Part shown: piece by piece, positions 57,725 through 64,000 of the stretch
Position numbering within the stretch: position 1 is the first letter of the stretch
How the letters are laid out: every line of letters starts with the position of its first letter
Assembly (NCBI GenBank): GCA_037957365.1
Contig: JARHVA010000021.1
Location: forward strand, 5,482,501-5,546,500
Direction of reading: 5' to 3'
DNA length: 64,000 nucleotides
Origin: Torreya grandis
Lineage: Eukaryota; Streptophyta; Pinopsida; Cupressales; Taxaceae
Made by a program: the position numbers and the translations under genes
Notes under the pieces: model-generated
Seen by the model: the letters and a program-made list of their open reading frames with translations, nothing else
Databases searched by the model: none
What the model was told of the DNA's origin: nothing

Positions 57725-58670
57725 GGTGGAAAATAATGGCACAAGATTTGTATGTTGAAGACTAGATGCAACCCAAGATAATATTGTAGATTAAGCTCAA
57801 AATCATTTTATCCTACTTTTTTGGTGATGGTATAGAGCTCATACAAAAGTGGATGAATCTTGTAATTAGGATTTGTCAGTCTTTATTTTTTTATGTGTAG
57901 CCAAAATTTATCACCAACTTGAAAGGTGTGCAATGTTCAATGATTGTCATGGCACTACTTGTGTTACACATTAGCCTATTTTATAATTATTTGCACTCGT
58001 TGAATGTGTTGAATGAATTGAACAACCTTTTCAAATTACTTTTGATTCGAAGGAGTTGCTACTATTGATGATGGAATAGAATAATCTACGTCAATGGGTG
58101 TTAGAAGTTGGAAACCTAAGAAGACCTAAAAAGGTATATGTTTGGTAAAGTTGTGCAAAGGTTTGTTATAGTTGTGATGAATAAAACATAGGATTTCATC
58201 CCAAATGTGTTGCTTATTTTAATTTACACTTTTAAAAGGTGCAATATCATCCTATTTACCACTTCCTTTTATCCATTAGTCTCTGAATGAAAGGTAGTAT
58301 ATTTGTTTGACTTCATGTCTAGCATAGATCAAAGTGATTTCTAAAAATTTCTTAATAACCTCTTATCCCTATCAGATAGGTTGGTTTATAGTATTCTAAA
58401 GTGAATACAGACATTTTGTAAGTACAATTTTTTTCATTTTTTAAATATTATATTACTTTCTTACAAGGTATGAAAATTTCCATCTTTCATAATCTATCAA
58501 CTACTACATAATTTAATCATTACCATGCTTATTAGTGTGGTATCATGATAGAAAATCCATGGAAAAATATTCCCATAGTCTTGTTTGAACTAGCATAGGT
58601 GTGTACAAACCTTGCTTCTTGTTGATCAATGTTTTATCAAATTTGGGATTTTTTTAAAAAGCCTAAGTGA
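57700..58670 (-). pseudogene. Ty3/gypsy integrase pseudogene
   Basis: Read on the minus strand from 58670, the blocks are KQGLYTPMLVQTRLWEYFSMDFLS, then KHGND, then SDRDKRLL near 58375, TTFHSETNG-stop-KEVVNRM near 58270-58310, and HNYNKPLHNFT. They match the gypsy integrase core (W-x-x-I-x-x-D-F, S-D-R-D, F-H-P-Q-T-D-G-Q-x-E-x-x-N). The C-terminus near 57775-57915 reads FQVGDKFWLHIKK, then KIHPLLYELYTITKKVG and LHLVFN, the usual F-x-V-G-D-x-V-W and H-P-V-F-H-V blocks. Stops and frame changes interrupt every part. Confidence 0.85.
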
Positions 58671-59640
58671 CAACACTACTATGAAAAATTAGGAGAGTAA
58701 TATAATAATAATAGCATTCACTAATTTGGAACTACTTTACTTTGGAAACTTACTAAACATAGACAAGTGTAATGATAAAACAAAGAATTAGCTAGAAAAT
58801 GTATCTACATGAGGAATCAGAGTCTGAAACTTGTAATATAGAGTGGCCTAGCGACTAGAATTAGGAATCAAGAACTAGATCTGGGCCTAGACAATGGCAC
58901 CATGGTTAGGACACTAGAGGGGTGGCACTCATGTCCACTATGTAGTGCTCCTATCCACTTACAGTTAGGAAATTATGGTTTTTGGATTCTTTGTGCCTTT
59001 GTCTATAGAGCTTGTATTTAATGCAGGAGTTTATGATCACTTAAGGAGACCAATGTATGATTGATTTTCCTTGAAAACCCTATCTCCTTGACATGTGAAG
59101 TCAAATGAAAATCAATGGTTAAAACTGGGTCAGTGGTTAAATTTAGGCGAGACCTCAACACCCCATGTATTGAGTGTTGCATACATACTAATAATCCAAA
59201 GAGGGATCAAACTTCATGTACTTATCCCATGCTATGGTGGTGTGTGAATAACTAGTGCAATATGATATATGCTTTTGCAAGCAATACTTATGTGATTAAA
59301 TATCTTAACCTTAAATTTTGACCTATTAAATATATTCAAACTTGAGCTATGAGATACTATGGTTGTATGCAATCATAATTGGGATAAATAGGTACTTTAG
59401 TCTCAATGTGCAATTATGATTCTGGTGCCTTTTGATGTGGAAGCCTTTTGTGTGAAAAATGGTTTGAAAAATATTTATATAGTAATATATGTGAAATTAC
59501 TTTGAGTGGGGATCATTAGGTATATAGGCCAACCTTATTATAGCTTTTAAATTTTCAAATTAGTCATTATTTATTAGGAAGACAGGAGAGGGGGAAATGA
59601 CACTAAAGCAGTGCATTATAGTCCCCTAGGGTGCTCCTAT
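58671..59640. other. No gene seen
   Basis: The sequence may include more of the decayed gypsy element, but no block was recognised. Confidence 0.5.
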
Positions 59641-59649
59641 CTAATATGT

Positions 59650-60148
59650 TATTGACACAGAAGATCTCTTCTAACAAGAAGACATCTATGAACCAATTCT
59701 AGATGAATTCTCTAACAAAGAATTTTATGATGCTGATGCCCTCGAATCATTAGCCAAAGATTTGGAGCAACCACTCACCAACATGCAAAGGCTAAGATCT
59801 CATGACTATTCTAGTCTCCCATTTGAAGCCTATGGCAGATGGTCTCACCATAACGATGAAGTACCAGATCAAGATTCAAGACCAAGAAATAGAGGACATA
59901 TCAGAGGAAGAAGTAACTATAGAGGAAGGCAACCATTCATGCCTATAATGCCTCTAACCATGTGAAATCCTTTAAATCCTCCTTTGTAATTCCTTAGTTC
60001 CTTCAAGCCTAGTGACTCTTGGGTACGAAACAAGTTTACCAGTACCGACCCCCCAAGAGAAATCCATTCTCCAAAAATAGAACCTCAGTGGGATGTTTTG
60101 CTACCTACTAAAGATAGTGAAGAAGATACAAAGGTAGATGATTCTTTT
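59650..60148 (+). pseudogene. Arg/Gly-rich coding remnant interrupted by copia I
   Basis: One frame runs from about 59650, through a TAA at 59670 and a TGA near 59963, to 60148. It includes the acidic stretch FSNKEFYDADALESLAKDLE, then LPFEAYGRWSHHNDEVPDQD, an RG-rich block RNRGHIRGRSNYRGR at about 59884-59928, and SDSWVRNKFTSTDPPREIH. The RG block suggests RNA binding, as in a gag-like or host RNA-binding protein, but I do not recognise the family. Copia I inserted within or at the end of this frame. Stops are consistent with Gln and Arg codons that decayed. Confidence 0.45.
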
Positions 60149-60234
60149 TGTTAGGTTGTGGAGCTAAAAGCTTCACTGTATGCAAACATGGATGAGGTTG
60201 CTGAGTGTCACAGTCACCAGTGTCAGTCAGGCCA

Positions 60235-60328
60235 ACCAACATTGGTCAGGGGTGAACAAGAAGCTGCCGACATCGGCAGGAGTCGATCGACATCGGTCAC
60301 TTCCAGTCAGACAGGGACCGACATCGGT
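60235..60328 (+). promoter_or_regulatory. Array of ACCGACATCGGT-like dyads in the LTR of copia I
   Basis: Four copies lie at 60235-60246 (ACCAACATTGGT, decayed), 60266-60277 (GCCGACATCGGC), 60286-60297 (ATCGACATCGGT) and 60317-60328 (ACCGACATCGGT). The arms ACCGA and TCGGT are reverse complements around CA. RCCGAC is the known core of the plant DRE/CRT element bound by DREB/CBF factors, present in two of the four copies. The position, 90-180 bp into the LTR, is in U3. Regulation by such factors is inference. Confidence 0.6.
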
Positions 60329-60549
60329 CGCCTGTGTGGTTCCAGAACTGTTCGTTGCATGAAAAGTTAATTTTTTGAACTGATTGTTTGCATGTAAAGA
60401 CTATTTTGAGTCTTGAGTTGCGTGTCTAATTATTGTAAATTAGAAGTCTAATTTATTATTTAATATGGGATCTATTTATAGACCCATTAGCATGTATTGT
60501 AATAAGAGCAATAGAGGAAGGCAAGGAAAGAAAGAGTTTTCTTCCAATT

Positions 60550-60661
60550 GTAAGATCATTTGAATTGCAAGTTGTTGCAAGTTCATGGTAGATCTACATG
60601 TGTAAGTAAGATCATTTGAGTTGCAGGTTGTTGCAAGTTCATGGGAGATCTACTTGAAGTA
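60550..60661 (+). repeat. 56-bp tandem duplication in the LTR of copia I
   Basis: TAAGATCATTTGAATTGC at 60551 recurs at 60607 as TAAGATCATTTGAGTTGC, and the following GTTGTTGCAAGTTCATGG is shared. The two units are contiguous. Confidence 0.88.
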
Positions 60662-61010
60662 CTTTGAGTACTTGTGTACTAGCAGTGTTATTACTGACTG
60701 GTTGGAGGTGAACACCAACTCTGTGTTTGAGTTGTGTTGGGACCATTTTTGGTAGGAGAGTGAACTCTTGATTGAGAATTATTGGGAGCCCTTGAGGTGT
60801 GGGAAGCCTCACAGAGGTGTGAGAAGAAGTGGCATCTTTTTTATTGTATTTTATTTTTGGATGAGTATTAATACAAGATTGTGTATTGTCTCTCATATTC
60901 TGTGCTATTTGTGAATTCTAGTTATTTGTTCATTCTGGTATAATTCTGTGTTTAGTTGCTTATACAAGGTAATCATATGTACTCTTATTGAGGAGTAGGA
61001 TCTTGACAGT

Positions 61011-61098
61011 TGGTATCAGAGCATTTATGTTCTAGATTCCTTATCAAGTGGTATCAGAACATTTATGTTCTAGATTCCTTATCAAGTGGTATCAGAGC
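61011..61098 (+). other. Triplicated primer-binding site of copia I
   Basis: TGGTATCAGAGC at 61011, TGGTATCAGAAC at 61049 and TGGTATCAGAGC at 61087 are spaced exactly 38 bp apart. The intervening sequence (ATTTATGTTCTAGATTCC, then TTATCAAG) is identical between the first two units. The first site is in the usual place, 2 nt after the LTR. A weaker TTGTATCAGATTT follows near 61122. Confidence 0.92.
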
Positions 61099-61194
61099 TT
61101 TTGGTTGGGTTACTAACAGGTTGTATCAGATTTGGTTAGTGTTTGTTGATTACAGGTCACTCACAGGGGTTTTTGTTTGAGTGGGAGTATAGCA

Positions 61195-62103
61195 ATGGCA
61201 GAAGAAAGTAAGCTATGAATGGAGAAGTTTAATGGCAAGAACTATCAATTATGGAGGATGCAGATAGAAGATTATATGTATCAATAAGATTTGTACTTAT
61301 CGTTGGGTGGGGTTGCATGCAAGCCCATAGATATGAAGGATGAAGAATGGGAGGTTCTTGATCGAAAAGCTCTGGGATCTATAAGGTTGAGCCTTGCATC
61401 ATCTGTGATTTCCAACTTATCTCAGGCTAAGACAACGGTAGAGTTGATGGAATCTTTGGCAAATTTATATGAAAAACCCTCAGCTTCGAATAAGGTATTT
61501 CTTATGAAGCAATTATTTAATTTGCAAATGTTGGAAGGTGGATCTGTACATATTCATCTTAGTGATTTTCATGGTTTGGTAAACCAGTTAAATTTAGTCA
61601 ATATTGTTTTTGATGATGAAATTAAGGCTCTCTTAATCTTATGCTCATTACCTAAAAGTTGGGAGAGTTTGGTAATGGCAGTTAGTAATATTGCGTCTGC
61701 TTCAAAGATCTTAAAAGTTGATGATGTTGTGAGTGTAATCTTGAATGAAAAAAATCATAGAAAAAGCACAGGTGAATCATCAGGGAATGCTTTGAGTGTT
61801 GAAAGCAGGGGAAGGCAAAGAGAGAAGATCGAGCATGGGAGATCAAGGTCCAAGATAGGCAGGAGATCCAAATCCAGGTATGGCAGAATAACCTGCTGGA
61901 AATGTGAAAAGCAAGGGCATGTAAAGAGAGATTGTTGGGTGAATGAAGATCAGCATGAAAGACATGAAGAAGCATATGTTGTAGATTTTGTTGCACAAGA
62001 TGCTCTGGTATGTTCCTTAGATAAAGTAGAATCTTGGGTTTTAGATTCTGGTGCCTCTTTCCATGCATCCCCAAATAGGGAATTTTTTCATGAATATGTC
62101 TAG
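61195..62103 (+). pseudogene. gag: gag-protease frame of copia I
   Basis: The frame starts at ATG 61195, has TGA at codon 8 (61216) and TAA at 61285, and is then open for about 270 codons to 62103, the longest frame in the window. It contains EKFNGKNYQLWRMQIEDYM (gag N-terminus), the UBN2-type gag core with LYEKPSASNKVFLMKQLF, an Arg/Ser-rich stretch, a zinc knuckle CWKCEKQGHVKRDC (61894-61935, C-x2-C-x4-H-x4-C intact) and the protease active site WVLDSGASFHASP (DSGAS at 62044-62058). A restart at ATG 61219 would avoid only the first stop. Confidence 0.9.
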
Positions 62104-62600
62104 GGAGACTTTGGAGAAATTTATTTAAGGGATGGTAAGCCTTGTCAAATGGTTGGCAAAGGGAAAATGAATCTGAAATTGCAGACAGGCAACACATGGG
62201 TGTTGAAGGAGGTCATGCATGTCCCAGTCCTGAAGTGGAATTTGATTTCTGTTGGAAAGTTGGGTGATGAGGGTTGCACAGTAACTCTCACAGCGGACTC
62301 TTGAAAAGTTTCCAAGGGTGCACTTGTTTTAGCAAGAGGTAAGAAAGTAGGTACTCTTTATCTATCTACTTGTATTACTGATTCTCCTTCTGTTTTATCT
62401 ACTTCAGCTGTAGATTCAAAGATGTGGCTTAAGAGGCTTGGTCACAAGAATAAGAAGGGGATGCATGTTCTTGAGCCAAAGGGTATGCTTTCAAATTTGA
62501 AAAGCATCGATCAAGATTTCTATAAGCAAAAGAAGAAAGTGACATTTCTTGACACTGGTTCAACAAAGAAGGTGGTAGCTTCTGTTGGAGGATCACAGTA
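62104..62600 (+). pseudogene. Protease C-terminus and GAG-pre-integrase of copia I
   Basis: After a TAG at 62101 the frame continues GDFGEIYLRDGKPCQMVGKG, VLKEVMHVPVLKWNLISVGK and, after TGA near 62303, KVGTLYLSTC. The GAG-pre-integrase box reads MWLKRLGHKNKKGMHVL near 62422-62472 (LWHRRLGH expected). VTFLDTGSTKK and ASVGGSQY follow, where integrase should start. Only the first residues of integrase remain. Confidence 0.82.
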
Positions 62601-62785
62601 TTGCAGAAGGAAATCTGTTGTTTGTGACAACAACAGGAAAGCCTTAGATTTCAAGGAGAAGATGATGGATAGAGATCAGCACAAGGGGCTAAAGAATTTT
62701 GAGCAGAGCAAGGTTGATTTGGATAGGGTTTTGATCCAAAAGGAGCTCGCGAGTAAAAGTCATCGCTCACAAGTAAAACACAAAT

Positions 62786-62974
62786 ACCGATGTCGGTTAC
62801 AAAACTAATGTCAACATCCAAACAAGGACCGACATCGGCTATGTGCAGCCTGACATCGGTGACTTTGGACAAATAAACATCAACGTCAGTCAGGGAAGAA
62901 CCGACATCAACGATGAGGCAGTCGCATGGAACTGACGTCGGTCGAGTGCAGACTGAGATGTGATCGACATCGGT
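62786..62974 (+). repeat. Second ACCGACATCGGT-like dyad array, internal to copia I
   Basis: Copies lie at 62786-62797 (inverted form ACCGATGTCGGT), 62828-62839, 62849-62860, 62900-62911, 62931-62942 (ACTGACGTCGGT) and 62963-62974 (ATCGACATCGGT). Spacers contain CAGGGA and GTGCAG words also found near the LTR array. The array sits where integrase coding sequence is missing. It may be LTR-derived sequence filling a deletion. Confidence 0.8.
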
Positions 62975-63104
62975 CACTGAGATAGATTTTGGGCGGACAG
63001 CAAGCTGTCAAGGAGTCTCAAGCGCCTATATGGAGGACTGAAAGGGTAAGTAAGCCTCAAATTCATCATTTCTCTTCTTTACACTACTTGTTGCTCACTG
63101 ATGG

Positions 63105-63320
63105 TCAAGAACTAGGAAGTTATTAAAAAAGCAGAGCAGGTAGAATCCAGGAAATAGTGGGAGCTTGGCATGGATGAGGAATGTGATTCTTTGGAGAAGA
63201 ACCAAATGAGAGTTTTTTGGTGGAGTTACCAGCTGGAAGAAAGCACTGAAAGACGAATGGATTTTCAGGATAAAGAAGAGTGGGAATGGACACGTGAGAC
63301 GGAAGGCCAGGTTATATGGT
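63105..63320 (+). pseudogene. RT N-terminal fragment of copia I
   Basis: Across frames the segment reads ESRK-stop-WELG, MDEECDSLEKNQM, VELPAGRKALKDEWIFRIKK and GHVRRKARL. These match the copia RT start (W-x-x-A-M-x-x-E, then L-P-x-G-x-x-x-L-x-x-K-W-V-F and R-Y-K-A-R-L). The sequence then skips about 120 expected residues. Confidence 0.78.
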
Positions 63321-63374
63321 CTTGAGTAAGCTACAGGACAATGGAGGTTTAGCCATTGTGTTTTCTTTACCAAG

Positions 63375-63935
63375 TTGGATAATATTAGCTACATTATCCT
63401 ATTACTATATGTTGTGTTTGTTGTAGGGTCACAAATGCAGGGAGTTGTTGAACTAAAGGTAAAGTTAGTTTAGAGGTGTGTCATGAGGAATCTGGGAGCA
63501 GCAAGATTCTTTGGCATGAGTGTGTTCTAGAGACATGGAAGGTCACAGGTTGATTTTGTCTCCAGATGATTGTGTGAAATCGGTTAGCATGCCGATGGTT
63601 GGTCAGTTCTATGAACAGTGTCCTGATTCACATGATGAGGTTGAGTACATGTGTACCAAACCTGAGATTTCCCAAGCAGTGGGAGTTGTCAGCAAGTTTG
63701 AAGCCAATCTGGGAAAGAAGCACTGGAGGGCAGTTCAGTGGATTCTCAGATATTTGAGAGGGACCAGCAACAGGTATACATGCTATGCACGGTCAAGCAC
63801 TTCTCTACATGGGTTTTTAGAATCAGATGTGGCAAGGTGATTTGGATGACAGGAGGTGCACCACAAGATTTGTGGTGGTTGGTCTTCAAGAGTGATCTTG
63901 AAGAGGGATACAAAGCCAAGAAACAAACTAGATGA
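63375..63935 (+). pseudogene. RT C-terminus and RNase H start of copia I
   Basis: LLLYVVFVVGSQMQGVVELK near 63396-63460 aligns with the catalytic region L-Y-V-D-D-M-L-I-A-G, so the YVDD aspartates are gone. LGAARFFGM follows. The frame 63520-63840 has MPMVGQFYE, KPEISQAVGVVSKFEANLGK, HWRAVQWILRYLRGTSN and SLHGFLESDVAR (RT thumb and RNase H start). A frameshift near 63835 leads to DLDDRRCTTRFVV, equivalent to D-x-D-x-R-K-S-T-S-G. The rest of RNase H is absent. Confidence 0.85.
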
Positions 63936-63972
63936 TGTACAGGTACAGGTATAGGTGCAGTTGTTTATCTCT

Positions 63973-64000
63973 AAGTGGGAGATTGTTAGGTTGTGGAGCT
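63973..64000 (+). repeat. Polypurine tract and first 17 bp of the 3' LTR of copia I
   Basis: AAGTGGGAGA at 63973-63982 is followed by TGTTAGGTTGTGGAGCT at 63984-64000, identical to 60149-60165. The window ends inside the LTR, so the right target-site flank cannot be checked. Confidence 0.88.

Larger units (their letters stand above)
60149..61008 (+). repeat. 5' LTR of copia I
   Basis: It begins TGTTAGGTTGTGGAGCT, which recurs at 63984-64000 after a purine tract, and ends CTTGACA two bases before the primer site. It contains a dyad array at 60235-60328 and a 56-bp tandem duplication at 60550-60661. Confidence 0.87.
60149..64000 (+). mobile_element. Copia element I (Tork/Tnt1-like), internally deleted, runs off the window
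   Basis: A 5' LTR (60149-61008) is followed by three tandem methionine-tRNA-type primer sites, a mostly open gag-protease frame, a GAG-pre-integrase box, fragments of RT and RNase H, a polypurine tract and the first 17 bases of the 3' LTR. Most of integrase and the RT core are missing. The gag sequence (LASSVISNLSQAKTTVELM and LYEKPSASNKVFLMKQLF) is of the Tnt1/Tork type. Fewer stops than in other elements suggest a younger insertion. It must rely on a helper. Confidence 0.88.

Noticed and set aside
61682..62197. 171-codon minus-strand frame
   Set aside because: It is antisense to the well-supported gag-protease frame of copia I and has no motif of its own.
1..64000. tRNA or rRNA genes
   Set aside because: No clover-leaf box A/B pair or rRNA-like segment was noticed by eye on either strand; tRNA-like words are primer-binding sites of retroelements.

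Overview
This window looks like intergenic DNA from a large, repeat-rich seed-plant nuclear genome. It is AT-rich and has no intact host gene that I can recognise. Nearly everything identifiable is a plant retrotransposon in some state of decay: Ty1/copia, Ty3/gypsy and L1-type LINEs, nested and truncated. The amount of old, stop-riddled LTR material suggests a gymnosperm or another slow-turnover genome, but that is inference. Most premature stops are TAA, TAG or TGA where CAA, CAG or CGA is expected, which fits C-to-T decay of methylated repeats.

Layout. 103-6714: full-length degenerate copia element A with 438-bp LTRs. 7345-9592: decayed gypsy gag region ending in a 462-bp tandem duplication. 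9593-13190: diverged minus-strand relative of element G. About 13568-20200: copia element B, related to A, cut in its integrase by the 2.7-kb non-autonomous LTR element C (14537-17201) with a recognisable target duplication. 20904-28688: gypsy-type element D with 1228-bp LTRs, a leader minisatellite, a gag pseudogene and no visible pol. About 28740-37181: L1-type LINE E, interrupted at about 31006-34814 by a gypsy LTR-gag fragment (F) and by the first copy of a 2.2-kb unit carrying a CCCH zinc-finger exon. 37250-37560: isolated GC-rich patch. About 39180-39570: second LINE endonuclease fragment. 39699-41912: second copy of the CCCH unit, whose downstream continuation is split by element G (42008-51459, minus strand, 1.2-kb LTRs, near-perfect 5-bp target duplication). 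53978-56487: LINE H, which keeps ORF1 and a poly(A) tail but no ORF2, bounded by a 16-bp target duplication. About 57700-58670: minus-strand gypsy integrase remnant. 59650-60148: Arg/Gly-rich coding remnant of unknown origin. 60149 to window end: the best-preserved element, copia I (Tork/Tnt1-like by gag sequence), with an open gag-protease frame, deleted integrase and reverse transcriptase, a triplicated primer-binding site and two arrays of a CpG-containing dyad that includes the DRE/CRT core CCGAC.

The genes do not form a pathway. What connects the parts is insertion history: C into B, G beside the second CCCH exon, F plus a CCCH unit inside LINE E, and I into the Arg/Gly-rich remnant. The items most worth following are the duplicated CCCH unit, the dyad arrays and triplicated primer site of element I, the ORF1-only LINE with intact target duplications, and the hairpins and short tandem repeats in several LTRs and leaders. 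Identities between copies were judged by eye and no alignment was run.
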